Source: Acidobacteriota bacterium (lineage in GTDB: Bacteria > Acidobacteriota > Terriglobia > Terriglobales > Acidobacteriaceae). Taken from it: DNA of 45,792 nt. The stretch spans positions 1-45,792 of the forward strand of contig JAKAQS010000005.1 in the NCBI GenBank assembly GCA_021819585.1. The letters are read 5' to 3'. The number at the start of each line of letters is the position of its first letter. Position 1 is the stretch's first letter. Made by a program: the position numbers and the translations under genes. Positions 1-8,620 of this stretch are shown in pieces. A model generated the notes under the pieces. The model was not told the origin of the DNA. It did not search any database and saw nothing but the letters and a program-made list of their open reading frames with translations.

Positions 1-3000
1 GGTGCCGTCCGTGCCGGTGTAGGTGAGGGTGACTGGCAGGCTGGCGGGGTTGGTGGTCGCCGTCACAGAGATCGGAGTGCCGGTGTAGGTCTGCGTCGAA
101 CTGCCTACCGTCACGGTCGCTGTGGCCTGATTCACGGTCAGGCTGCCGTTGGCCGAAGTGGCCGTCCCATAGTCTCCGGCGGCCGCAATGGTTGCGGTCA
201 CCGTATACGGAGTGGAGGATACCGTCAGGCTTGCCGTGGGGACGGAGGCCGTGCAGGTCATCAAGCCCTTCGATGTTTCGCCGCATGTCGCCGGAGCGGA
301 GACGCCGCCCGCGCTGATGGTCACGGTTCCGGTGGGCGGCGTGCTGCCGGAGTAGGCCACCGTGACGGACAGGGTGGTGGATGCTCCGTAGGTGGTGGAC
401 GCCGGGTTGGTGGGGGACAAGGTGAGCGTCGGCGTTGCCACGCTCACGTTGAAGCTATCTGGCGTGCTGGTCACTGCCTGGTAGTTGCCGCCCGCGGAGG
501 CGCCGGCCGTCAGCGTGCAGGCGCCGGCGCCGACGAAGGTCACGGTGGCGCCGTTCACGGTGCAGACGCTTTGAGTGGAGCTGTTCAGCGTCGGCGTTCC
601 ATAGTAGCTTCCGGAGAAAGTGACCGTTGCTGAACCCCCGTAGATGCCTGAAGAAGGTCCGGTGATGGCCAGCGTGCCTGGCGCGGGGCTGATAGTCAGC
701 GTCCCCGTGGTTGAGGTGCTGGCGCTGAAGTTTGTAGTTCCGCTATAGACCGCTGTCACGGTGTAATCACCGGCCGCGGTTCCGGCAGGAATCGTATAGC
801 TGGCGCTGGCTGTGCCGTTGCTTACGGCGACGTTACCGACGGCTGTGCCGATCTGGGTGGTTCCGCTAGAGACCGTGAAGGTGACCGTCCCCGCGCCGAC
901 CGTTGTGCTGCTGTTGGTGGTGTCCGTTACTGTCGCCGAGAGCGTCACCGGCTGCTCGCCCGTGCTGAAGACAGCCTGCGCGGGGCTGACGGTGGTTGCC
1001 GTCGCGTCCGTACCGGAGGAGCCGCTGAGCAGGAGCGACTGTGGTGTGCTGGGCAGCGAATTGAGGGCAGCCTGATAGGAGTTGTCCGTCAGGGTGACAG
1101 TGCTGGTCGACGATCCGGGCGTCTGCGGAGCAAACTCGTAGCTGAGCGCGCAGCCAAAGCCAAAGCCGAGCGAGAAGCTAGCCGTGCAAGCGGAGCTCGC
1201 TCCGGTCTGCTGGACAAAGTCTGTGCTGTCGGTGGCGGCGATCCCCGGAGCTACGGCGGTGAGGTCCTGGTTGCCGATGTCGGTCAGGGTGACGGATTCA
1301 ACGCCGTCAGTGGTATCGGTAGACCCCACGGGAGTTGGGGTGGGGAAGGGCATGGTTGCTGCTGTCGAAGTAATCTCCTCGACGCTGCCTGCGCCGGTTG
1401 CGGTGAGATAGAGATCTCCGGCGGCATCCAGGGCCACGCCGCCGCCGGGCGTCAGCGCTGCCTGTGTGGCTGGAACGCCGCTGCCGCTCTGGCTGCCGCC
1501 TCCGGCGATGGTGGAGATGATTCCGGTGGAGGCCGAGACCATGCGCAGTCGGGTTGCGGTTGCGTTGTTATCGAGGACGTAGAGGTCGCCGGCTGCATCC
1601 ACGGCGATGCCGGCGGGTTGGGCGAAGGTGGCGCTGGTGGCTGCGCCGCCGTCACCGGAGTCGCCGGAGCTCGATCCGCCCTGACCAGGGGTTCCGGCAG
1701 TCACCGACAAGGCGCCGGAGGAGAGCGTCAGCTTCCAGACCACATAGTTGCCGGTGTCGGCGATGTAGAGGTTGCCGCTGGAGTCCAGCGCCAGGGCAGA
1801 GGGAGTGCCGATCTCCATGTTCACCGCCATGCCGCTGGGGGCGGTGTATCCGCAGGCTCCGGTTCCGGCGATAGTGTTGATCTCACCGTCAGCTGCGGTG
1901 ATCTCGCGAACCACGCAGGCGCCGGCATCTGCCACATAGAGGTTGCCGGATCCATCCACGGTGACCGCGTCCGGCTCCTCAAAGGTTGCGGCGGTCGCCG
2001 GACCGCCATCTCCGCTGTCTCCTTTGTTGCCGATCGTGCCCGCAACCTTGGTGATGATGCCGGTCACCGATGAGACTTCGCGCAGGATATCGTCACCCTG
2101 GTCGGCGATGTACAGGTTGCCGGCCCCATCCAGAGCGATGCCCTGCGGAGAGTTGAGCGTGGACTCCGTGGCTGGGCAGCCATCGCCGACGCTGTCGCTG
2201 CTGCCCGAGCAGATGGAGCCGCCCCCGGCAAAGAGCGCCGCTGCGCTTCCGCCCTGCGCCAGCTTGACGATCCGGTTGTTTCCGCTGGAGCTGATGTAGA
2301 GGTTGCCGTCCACATCGGCGGTGAGGTCGCTGGGCGAGCTCAGTCCGCTGCTCAACAGCGTGGAGAGCGTGCCCGGCTCCAGCGCGGCCTCAGCCCCCAT
2401 GCCGACGCCGCTGACGTACGCTGTGTTCAACAGCACATTGCCGCTGCCGAAGATCTCTACCGCGCCCAGCCGCAGGCCGGGAGCCTTGGGCGAAAAATTG
2501 ACGGTGACCGTGCAGCTTGATGGAGAGGAGTAAGTTCCGGAGCAGGTTTTGCCGGCCAGGGTGAAGTCCAGGTTGGGAAACCCTTCGGTGACGACCGCGA
2601 CGCCGGTGATATCCGTTCCGCTGCTGACGCCGATGCTGATCGGGCTTGTGCCTGGGGTGGGTGAGCCCACCGGATTGTTGGGGAGGGTGGTCATCGTGGG
2701 ACTGGTGACCGTGTTGGGCGGAGCGGCAAGAGTGCTGATGATCAGATCCTGTGTCGCGCTGCTGGAGAAGGCGCTGCTGGAGGCCGTCGCGCCAACCACC
2801 GCCGAGTTGGTGGCCGGCGCGTTGGCGGTGACGGTGACAGCGACTGTGACGGAGTCGGTCGCTCCCGCATCGATCGGGTGCATCAGGGTGCAGCCGAGCG
2901 TGGCCACACTGCAGCTCCAGCCTCCGCTGGGGTCGATCATGGAGACAGCGCTCATGCCGCTGGGCAGCGTGATATCCAGCGTTACCGTCGGATAGGTGGT

Positions 3001-4731
3001 GATCGCGGTGCTGTTGGGGTTGTACACCGAGAAGGTCAGCGTTCCGTCCGTCTCGCCGTCGGTAAAGGTCACGGGCGTGCCGGTCGAGCCGGGAGAGTCG
3101 GCTGAGATACTGACCTCAGGCGGGGTCAGGGTGGGCACAGCGAAGCTCATCATGTTGAAGAGGCTGTACTCCAGCATCAGCTCCTGCGGGCTCATCGCGC
3201 TGCTCTTGGCGCGGTTGGACCAGCTATCGTCGACGCACTCGTTGGGGAAGACCGTGGAGGCGCTCTCGTCGGCGTTGTCGACGTGATACTCGTTGTACAT
3301 CACCTGGCCAAACTGGGAACAACTGGCGTTCTGGCAGACCGGGGCGTAAAACGAGAGTTGCATGACGTCGCCGTAGGTGTTGTCCCTGGCCCAGGAGAGG
3401 GTGTTATACGCCGCGTCGACGTTGGTCTGATTGTTCCACACGTAGTTGAGCGTGGTGGATCCTTGCTGGGTTGTGGCCCCGAGGTTCTGAAGCCACTCCG
3501 CCAGCGTGGCGCCGTCGGGAAAGCCTTGGTTGATGGTTACCGGGACACCGGTTGTGTTGTTGAACTGGGGGTAGTTGCTGTTATTCCAACCCTCCACAGC
3601 CAGCGCGGTGTCGTAGACCAAGCTGTCCTGGCTCGAACTCACGTTGTTCGGATTGTCGATGTAGAAGGCGCTATGGTGGGTGGCGAAGATACGTCCACCC
3701 GAATTGATGAATCCGGCGGCGTTGGTCTCCCCCTGAAGACTCGTATAGTTCGTGGGATCGGCTTGGCAGGGCAGCAAAAGCACATTGTAGTTGTCAGCAA
3801 AGACGTCGGAGCCGGTGGCGACGGCCGTTCCGCTTCCCGAGCCCATCAGCTCGCCCTCTGTGTGCGTCGGACTAACCGCGTTCGAAGACGTGTAGTAGCT
3901 TGGCGCCGAGACGCCCGAGTTGCCGATGCCGTTGTAGAGATTGACGCGGCCAGTGGGTCCGGCGGAGGGATCGGAGCTGGTGCTGTTGATGCCCACGCTC
4001 AGGTCTGTGAACTCGGAGTCGCTGATGCCCGCCTTGCGCAGGGTACACTCCAGCGCGTCTATCTCGCCGGTCACCAGAGCGATGTGCGGGATGTCGCCCT
4101 CTTCCTGATTGCGCGCAAAGCGTACCGTGGTCGGCTCGCCGTAGCCGCTCAGCGAGGAGCTTCCGCCCTGAGTCACGTTGCTGGAGCTGAGGCCGGATGG
4201 TTCGGTCTCCGTGGCCCCGACGGTTGTGGTCGAGGGCGGACTGGCCGGAGCCGAGAAGAGATCCGTATTGCCGCAGGCCGTCACCTGGGCGATGACAAAC
4301 TGACGCCGCCAGCGGCCGGATTGAATGACCAGCGGAACGTTGGTCCCGGCGGGAACGTCAGACAGGGTGAATGTGCCGTTGATGCCGGTGGTGGTCTGAA
4401 CCATGGGCGAGCCGCTCACCAGATTGGCGTAGCTGTCCAGCACCGGATTCGCCGTGTTCACTCCGTCGGTAAAAGGTTGGACGGCGGCTCCAGGAACGTA
4501 GACGAGAATGTTGGGGAGGGGGTTGATTCCGGCAGGATCGTAGACGGTGCCGCTGATCGTTGTGGTCTCCCCTGCCGGACAGACCACCTGCGCGTAGGTG
4601 GATTGAGCCCGAGCCGCAGCAGGCCCCAGAAGCAAGACCAAAGGCATCGCCGCCGCCAGGACCGGCCGCCAGAGGCGGCCATCCCGGAGCGCAAGACGCT
4701 GAGCGGACTCGCGAATCCACAGATCTCGCAT
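1..4731 (-). CDS. Giant secreted NHL/Ig-like repeat protein (partial, C-terminus off window)
   Basis: An open frame runs from an ATG at 4731 to the left edge without a stop, giving 1577 codons. Residues 1-43 form a signal peptide ending in AAARAQ. Residues about 48-150 resemble a carboxypeptidase-regulatory-like beta-sandwich. Residues about 150-525 form a Cys-containing ectodomain with the stretch HIALVTGEIDALECTLRKAG, which I associate with exported myxobacterial and acidobacterial proteins. About 530-640 is a DUF11/CARDB-like sandwich and 650-780 a choice-of-anchor-like segment. About 785-1110 holds six NHL blades (LYIADQG, LYVADAG, LYIADTG and similar). Another anchor-like segment follows, then several Ig-like repeats from about 1235 to the window edge. 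This architecture suggests a cell-surface or secreted binding/adhesion protein; the ligand is unknown. No good Shine-Dalgarno is visible; a perfect inverted repeat lies directly upstream of the ATG instead. Domain boundaries are approximate. Confidence 0.85.
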   Translation of the reverse strand, partial: MRDLWIRESAQRLALRDGRLWRPVLAAAMPLVLLLGPAAARAQSTYAQVVCPAGETTTISGTVYDPAGINPLPNILVYVPGAAVQPFTDGVNTANPVLDSYANLVSGSPMVQTTTGINGTFTLSDVPAGTNVPLVIQSGRWRRQFVIAQVTACGNTDLFSAPASPPSTTTVGATETEPSGLSSSNVTQGGSSSLSGYGEPTTVRFARNQEEGDIPHIALVTGEIDALECTLRKAGISDSEFTDLSVGINSTSSDPSAGPTGRVNLYNGIGNSGVSAPSYYTSSNAVSPTHTEGELMGSGSGTAVATGSDVFADNYNVLLLPCQADPTNYTSLQGETNAAGFINSGGRIFATHHSAFYIDNPNNVSSSQDSLVYDTALAVEGWNNSNYPQFNNTTGVPVTINQGFPDGATLAEWLQNLGATTQQGSTTLNYVWNNQTNVDAAYNTLSWARDNTYGDVMQLSFYAPVCQNASCSQFGQVMYNEYHVDNADESASTVFPNECVDDSWSNRAKSSAMSPQELMLEYSLFNMMSFAVPTLTPPEVSISADSPGSTGTPVTFTDGETDGTLTFSVYNPNSTAITTYPTVTLDITLPSGMSAVSMIDPSGGWSCSVATLGCTLMHPIDAGATDSVTVAVTVTANAPATNSAVVGATASSSAFSSSATQDLIISTLAAPPNTVTSPTMTTLPNNPVGSPTPGTSPISIGVSSGTDITGVAVVTEGFPNLDFTLAGKTCSGTYSSPSSCTVTVNFSPKAPGLRLGAVEIFGSGNVLLNTAYVSGVGMGAEAALEPGTLSTLLSSGLSSPSDLTADVDGNLYISSSGNNRIVKLAQGGSAAALFAGGGSICSGSSDSVGDGCPATESTLNSPQGIALDGAGNLYIADQGDDILREVSSVTGIITKVAGTIGNKGDSGDGGPATAATFEEPDAVTVDGSGNLYVADAGACVVREITAADGEINTIAGTGACGYTAPSGMAVNMEIGTPSALALDSSGNLYIADTGNYVVWKLTLSSGALSVTAGTPGQGGSSSGDSGDGGAATSATFAQPAGIAVDAAGDLYVLDNNATATRLRMVSASTGIISTIAGGGSQSGSGVPATQAALTPGGGVALDAAGDLYLTATGAGSVEEITSTAATMPFPTPTPVGSTDTTDGVESVTLTDIGNQDLTAVAPGIAATDSTDFVQQTGASSACTASFSLGFGFGCALSYEFAPQTPGSSTSTVTLTDNSYQAALNSLPSTPQSLLLSGSSGTDATATTVSPAQAVFSTGEQPVTLSATVTDTTNSSTTVGAGTVTFTVSSGTTQIGTAVGNVAVSNGTASASYTIPAGTAAGDYTVTAVYSGTTNFSASTSTTGTLTISPAPGTLAITGPSSGIYGGSATVTFSGSYYGTPTLNSSTQSVCTVNGATVTFVGAGACTLTAGASAGGNYQAVTSTPDSFNVSVATPTLTLSPTNPASTTYGASTTLSVTVAYSGSTPPTGTVTISAGGVSAPATCGETSKGLMTCTASVPTASLTVSSTPYTVTATIAAAGDYGTATSANGSLTVNQATATVTVGSSTQTYTGTPISVTATTNPASLPVTLTYTGTDGT

Positions 4732-4735
4732 GGTT

Positions 4736-4755
4736 ACTAAAGATGAAACTTTAGT
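4736..4755 (-). promoter_or_regulatory. Perfect inverted repeat at the start of the giant repeat-protein gene
   Basis: ACTAAAG (4736-4742) and CTTTAGT (4749-4755) form a perfect 7-bp inverted repeat with a 6-base spacer. It lies 4 bases upstream of the minus-strand ATG at 4731, where the ribosome-binding site should be. It is AT-rich in a GC-rich region. It could be an operator or an mRNA hairpin limiting translation; which one is not decidable from sequence. Confidence 0.5.
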
Positions 4756-5214
4756 GTTTATCGGCAGAACGGGGTTTGACGATCGATTTTGGTTCAGGAG
4801 GGAACAGCCGATAACCCCTACCCACTGGAGTTCATCCGGCAGTCTGTCTCTGCTTCCCGGAAGGCTGGGGCTGGGGTGGGGTGGATTCGAGGGCCTGCCA
4901 GCCTCTCGACCGATGGCCTAAACCTATCTTTTTGAGGAGATTGCCTGCCGGCGGGCAGGGGAAGGCGAGCCCGCGCGAATGGCGGTCCTCAGAGGGAGAC
5001 GGGGCCGAGGAGCGAGGTTGAAGACCCACCCGCTTCGAGATCCGCCAGACGTCCCGCAACGCAACACTCCAGACGAGTTGGGTCGCAGATCAGGACAGAA
5101 GGCGGATGCGGTGGGTAACACCCGGGGTCAGGATGTGGTCTCAGATCCGTTGTACTTTGGGCGCACTCGGGGGGTGTTTCGGCTCTCAGAGGGTCCAGGC
5201 TCTGAGCTCCCGGC
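4756..5214. other. Intergenic region without a recognisable gene
   Basis: About 460 bases lie between two minus-strand genes. Several short overlapping frames exist on both strands, but none resembles a protein I know and none has a convincing ribosome-binding site. No tRNA or clear terminator was seen. It presumably carries the promoter of the giant repeat-protein gene, but I could not pick a convincing -35/-10 pair. Confidence 0.4.
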
Positions 5215-5664
5215 TCAGCGCCGGTCTCTTCTGGACGCGCGTACAAAGTTGCTCACGGAGAAGTAGGCAAAGGCCAGGGACGCTGCACAGAGCAGATAGA
5301 ACCTCTCCGCCGGGTGCGAGCCCGGCGGCAGATGCAGGGCGGCGCGCTGTTGCCAGACCCCCTGGAGCAGGAAGAGCGCCATCATGGCGAAGAGCAGCCC
5401 GGTAACCTGCAACCATACAACGCTGGAGAACCGCGCCAGGGGCGACCAAAGAGAGCGCCCCAGATGCTTGACCTCGCGGGCCGACGGGGTCACGGAGGGC
5501 CTGACCGGCGGCGGCGCAGGGCCGGCGGCTGGGGGCTGGGCCGGAGATGCGGCGCGGGAGGGCGCCGGGGACGGCGCTCGAGCTGCATCCGCCGCCTGGA
5601 GCAGCGTCTTCGCCGCGTGGCGAGCGCCGTATCCCAGTGCGCGACCGAATCGGACCCTGTCCAT
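5215..5664 (-). CDS. Small membrane protein with Ala/Pro-rich linker
   Basis: 149 residues. The N-terminus (about 1-28) is basic and helical, residues about 28-62 are an Ala/Pro-rich low-complexity linker, and two hydrophobic segments follow at about 84-104 and 120-140. The C-terminus is strongly basic (RASRRDRR), so it probably faces the cytoplasm. I recognise no functional domain. The opening MDRVRFGRALGYGARHAAKT is, from memory, like conserved hypothetical proteins of Acidobacteriaceae. It lies upstream of the giant secreted protein on the same strand but about 480 bases away, so co-transcription is doubtful. Confidence 0.65.
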   Translation of the reverse strand: MDRVRFGRALGYGARHAAKTLLQAADAARAPSPAPSRAASPAQPPAAGPAPPPVRPSVTPSAREVKHLGRSLWSPLARFSSVVWLQVTGLLFAMMALFLLQGVWQQRAALHLPPGSHPAERFYLLCAASLAFAYFSVSNFVRASRRDRR

Positions 5665-5834
5665 AACGCTACCAGTGTAAGGGAAGTGGAGTTTTGGCTC
5701 CTACTGCCGATGGTGTTTACAGGTTCTCAAACTTAACGGCGATCTATCCGAGGTTCATGCGTCCAATCACCGACGGCCTCCGGCGTGTCGGATAATGTCT
5801 TTATGGAGAGCAAGGGGAAGGGAGCGATGAAGGG

Positions 5835-5975
5835 ATGAAGAAGCTGATCTGGTTTATCGGGGGAGCGGCGGCGGCCGCTGCCGGCTTCCTGGTGTGGAGC
5901 AACAAGTTGCGGCCGATTCACGAGCCTGCCTACTACCTGGATGAGGACGTATCCGAGGACGCTACCTTCGTTTAG
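5835..5975 (+). CDS. 46-residue single-pass membrane microprotein
   Basis: A 46-residue frame starts at an ATG preceded by a purine-rich GGGAAGGGAGCGATGAAGGG ribosome-binding region. The N-terminus is MKKLIWFIGGAAAAAAGFLV, a positively charged start followed by one hydrophobic helix. An acidic tail (YYLDEDVSEDATFV) follows, suggesting an N-in, C-out anchor or an uncleaved signal. An 11-codon frame starting at 5802 ends in a TGA that overlaps this ATG, which could be chance or translational coupling. Function is unknown. The charge pattern and Shine-Dalgarno make it likely to be a real gene. Confidence 0.55.
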   Translation: MKKLIWFIGGAAAAAAGFLVWSNKLRPIHEPAYYLDEDVSEDATFV

Positions 5976-6313
5976 GCAGGTTGTGCGGTTCCCGCGGCGA
6001 GGGCCGGCTGACGGTTTGCCTCGGAGAGGCGCTCGGGGAGGGCGAGGGATGGAATGGTTCTCGCGCGGAAGCAAAAGTTGAATCGGACACCGAAGGCCAG
6101 GATAGCCGTGGCGGAGCTTGGCCGGCGGGCATCTTCCCTGATGCGGAGGAATCTGCCCACTTGGCTTTCACAGCGTCATCGGGGTACTCTTGGGAGTAGC
6201 AAAGAAGGTTACCCGCAACTGCCGTTCCCTCCCAAACTCCAGCCTGGCAGGGAATACCCAATGCGTGGGATGGGCATTCCAGCACATTGCAGTACAGGGA
6301 AGCAGGCCGCTCG
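5976..6313. other. Intergenic region without a recognisable gene
   Basis: About 340 bases between the microprotein and the next plus-strand gene. Short frames on both strands do not resemble known proteins. No hairpin terminator or RNA gene was recognised. Confidence 0.35.
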
Positions 6314-6670
6314 ATGGATGGCTTGTTTCCCGGCGACGGGGAGGTGGCATTGAACCAGCAGGTCAAAGATCTTATCCAGAAGCTAGGCGAGGCGATTCAT
6401 GAGTCGGTGAGCGAGTCCGATCAGATCTCGGGCGTCGTCCGCGAGATTCGCGAGCAGGGCTTTGATGTGCTGCTCATGCTCGAGGCGACCATCGGCCTGA
6501 ACGAGGTGGAACGTGATTCGGAACCGGCCTCTGCCGAGGAGGAAGGTGAGACCGAGAGCGGTCCCTTCACTCGCAGTGATCGCACCTTCTTGAGATCACT
6601 GCGCATCTCGACGGAGGATCCGACTGCCGCGCCGGGGGATAGCGTCGAAAGTGAGAACCCGCCTCTCTGA
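6314..6670 (+). CDS. Small acidic helical protein of unknown function
   Basis: About 118 residues. The core VKDLIQKLGEAIHESVSES through GFDVLLMLEATIGL is predicted helical. It is followed by an acidic low-complexity tail of about 60 residues (SAEEEGETESG and onward). I recall similar small proteins of unknown function in Acidobacteria. It precedes glgC on the same strand by 140 bases, and glgC has its own promoter-like sequence. The start is uncertain: in-frame ATGs lie at 6287 and 6314 and a GTG at 6344, where the conserved-looking part begins (VALNQQVKDL). No catalytic motif or membrane segment is visible. Confidence 0.6.
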   Translation: MDGLFPGDGEVALNQQVKDLIQKLGEAIHESVSESDQISGVVREIREQGFDVLLMLEATIGLNEVERDSEPASAEEEGETESGPFTRSDRTFLRSLRISTEDPTAAPGDSVESENPPL

Positions 6671-6699
6671 GCGGTACTCGAATCAGCCGGTCTCTCGAT

Positions 6700-6727
6700 T
6701 TGTCAAGGATTTCTCTGCGCTGATACT
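6700..6727 (+). promoter_or_regulatory. Candidate sigma-70 promoter of glgC
   Basis: TTGTCA at 6700-6705 (5 of 6 match to the -35 consensus) and GATACT at 6722-6727 (4 of 6) are separated by 16 bases. The implied transcript starts near 6734, about 75 bases before the glgC ATG. Confidence 0.4.
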
Positions 6728-6810
6728 CTCAGGCTTCATGGATGCCGTAAGATGCATCCGAGCTGAGTGTGGGCGATGTTTCATCGTCAAGCCTTGGGAG
6801 GATTCCGGAT

Positions 6811-8061
6811 ATGAGAGAAACGTTAGGCGTATTGCTGGCAGGCGGCGCTGGAGAGCGGCTTTTTCCCCTGACTCGCGATCGCGCCAAACCCGCGGTCCCG
6901 TTCGCCGGCCAGTACCGGATCATCGATATCACCCTCTCCAATTGCATCAACTCGGATCTTCGTCAGGTCTACATTCTCACTCAGTACAAGGCTCTCTCTC
7001 TCAATCGCCATATCCGCGAGGGCTGGGGATCGGTTGTGGCCAGCGAATTGGGCGAGTTCATTGACATCCTGTCGCCCATGCAGCGAGTCTCCAAGAGCTG
7101 GTATCAGGGAACTGCCGATGCCGTCTTCCAGAACATCTACTCCATCGGCTCGGAAGAGCCGCGTTATATCCTGATCCTCTCTGGGGATCACATCTACAAG
7201 ATGAACTACGCGCTGATGCAGAAGCAGCACGTGGACTCGGGCGCGGATGTGACCATCGCCACCCTGCCGGTGATGCCCGATCAGGTGGCCGCGTTCGGGG
7301 TGGTGGAAGTCGACGCCAACGGTGGCGTGGTCGGCTTTATCGAGAAACCCAAGACCACGACGATCCGTTCTCCCTTCAACCCCGAGATGGTGGACGTCTC
7401 CATGGGAATCTACCTGTTCAACACCGATGTCCTTCTGCCCGAACTGGTCCGGGACGCGGAGACGCCCGACTCGCATCACGACTTCGGTCATGACATCCTG
7501 CCCAAACTTCTGGGGCGCTACAAGGTGAACGCCTACAACTTTGTGGACGAGAACAAGCAGCGCGCCCTCTACTGGCGCGATGTGGGGACGCTGGATGCAT
7601 ACTACGAGGCGAACATGGACGTCGCCGCGGTGGCGCCCGTGTTCAACCTCTATGACAAGTCCTGGCCCATGCGCTCCCGGGCCTACCAGTATCCGCCGGC
7701 CAAGTTCGTCTTTGGCGAACCGGGGCGAACGGGGATGGCCATCAACTCCATTGTCAGCGCGGGTTGCATCATCTCCGGCGCGGTCATCCGCGGCTCGGTG
7801 CTCTCCCATGATGTCCGGGTGAACAGCTATGCCGACATTGACTCCAGCATTATTTTTTCGCACAGCAACATCGGACGTCACTGCCGGATCCGCCACGCGA
7901 TCATCGATCGCGACGTCCACCTGCCGGATGGCGCCGTCATCGGCTATGACGCCAACGAGGACAAGAAGCGATACTTTGTCACCGGCAGCGGCCTGACCGT
8001 GGTTACCCGCGACTACTCGGGCTATGAGAACCCGGTGTCTCCGGAGTTCTTGCGGCACTAA
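6811..8061 (+). CDS. glgC: Glucose-1-phosphate adenylyltransferase
   Basis: 416 residues. It makes ADP-glucose from glucose-1-phosphate and ATP, the committed step of bacterial glycogen synthesis. The N-terminal nucleotidyltransferase domain carries LLAGGAGERLFPLTRDRAKP (the G-X-G-X-R-L-X-P-L-T loop), then PAVPFAGQYRIIDITLSNC and the metal/sugar region SGDHIYKMNY. The C-terminal quarter is a left-handed beta-helix (SIVSAGCIISGAVIRGSVLS and following hexapeptides). The start at 6811 is chosen over an upstream in-frame start at 6769 because GGGAGG lies 8 bases before it and homology begins at MRETLGVLLAGG. Length is normal for the family. No other glycogen genes lie in the window. Confidence 0.96.
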   Translation: MRETLGVLLAGGAGERLFPLTRDRAKPAVPFAGQYRIIDITLSNCINSDLRQVYILTQYKALSLNRHIREGWGSVVASELGEFIDILSPMQRVSKSWYQGTADAVFQNIYSIGSEEPRYILILSGDHIYKMNYALMQKQHVDSGADVTIATLPVMPDQVAAFGVVEVDANGGVVGFIEKPKTTTIRSPFNPEMVDVSMGIYLFNTDVLLPELVRDAETPDSHHDFGHDILPKLLGRYKVNAYNFVDENKQRALYWRDVGTLDAYYEANMDVAAVAPVFNLYDKSWPMRSRAYQYPPAKFVFGEPGRTGMAINSIVSAGCIISGAVIRGSVLSHDVRVNSYADIDSSIIFSHSNIGRHCRIRHAIIDRDVHLPDGAVIGYDANEDKKRYFVTGSGLTVVTRDYSGYENPVSPEFLRH

Positions 8062-8115
8062 GGCTCTCCGCGGTGTATCCTGCACAGCAAAGCTCTTCTT
8101 GCCGGTGGTTGGCCC

Positions 8116-8538
8116 ATGAAAACGCCTGGCAACATCGAAGTGTTATTCGTCGCGGGATTTGGTCCGATCCTTCGCGATCCGGCCGCTTGCCGCGGATTCT
8201 ACTCCGGGACGTTGGGGCTCAAGTTCAACGAAGAGGTCTCCGGCTACCTGTACACGGGAGCGTTGGATGGCGTGAAGCACTTTGCGCTTTGGCCGTTGGC
8301 GCAGGCCGCGGAGTCCTGCTTTGGCACGGATCAATGGCCCGATGGCCTTCCTGTGCCTCAAGCCTGGCTTGAATTTGACGTTGCGGATATCGAAGCCGCG
8401 ACTGCGGAGTTGAAGGCGCGGGGATACAAGTTGCTGGTTGCCTCGCGCCAGGAGCCATGGGGCCAGATCGTCACGCGGTTGCTGGGTCCGGAGGGTCTGC
8501 TGGTAGGCATCACCCACACACCCGGACTGCGGCAGTGA
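8116..8538 (+). CDS. VOC-superfamily (glyoxalase/bleomycin-resistance-like) protein
   Basis: 140 residues, the usual length for a single-module VOC protein. The two beta-alpha-beta-beta-beta motifs are visible: the first around GFGPILRDPAACRGFYSGTL with GLKFNEEVSG, the second from WLEFDVADIEAATAELKARG to GPEGLLVGITHTPG. Such proteins bind a metal and act as dioxygenases, isomerases or drug-binding proteins; the substrate cannot be told here. The gene begins 54 bases after glgC and may be read through from it. The ribosome-binding site is weak. Confidence 0.85.
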   Translation: MKTPGNIEVLFVAGFGPILRDPAACRGFYSGTLGLKFNEEVSGYLYTGALDGVKHFALWPLAQAAESCFGTDQWPDGLPVPQAWLEFDVADIEAATAELKARGYKLLVASRQEPWGQIVTRLLGPEGLLVGITHTPGLRQ

Positions 8539-8620
8539 TTCTTGGGGGCGGCTTCTGTAGCTTGGGAGGCGGACCAGCCTGGAAGCGCCCTTGGCGGACT
8601 TTGTGAATGTAGAAGGATCC

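Noticed and set aside
3283-4740. A 485-codon plus-strand frame across the giant repeat-protein gene
   Set aside because: It is antisense to a frame with a signal peptide and recognisable domains; its own translation is low-complexity Arg/Gly/Val-rich with no family resemblance.
6823-8085. A 420-codon minus-strand frame over glgC
   Set aside because: Exact antisense shadow of glgC with His/Asp/Val-rich translation.
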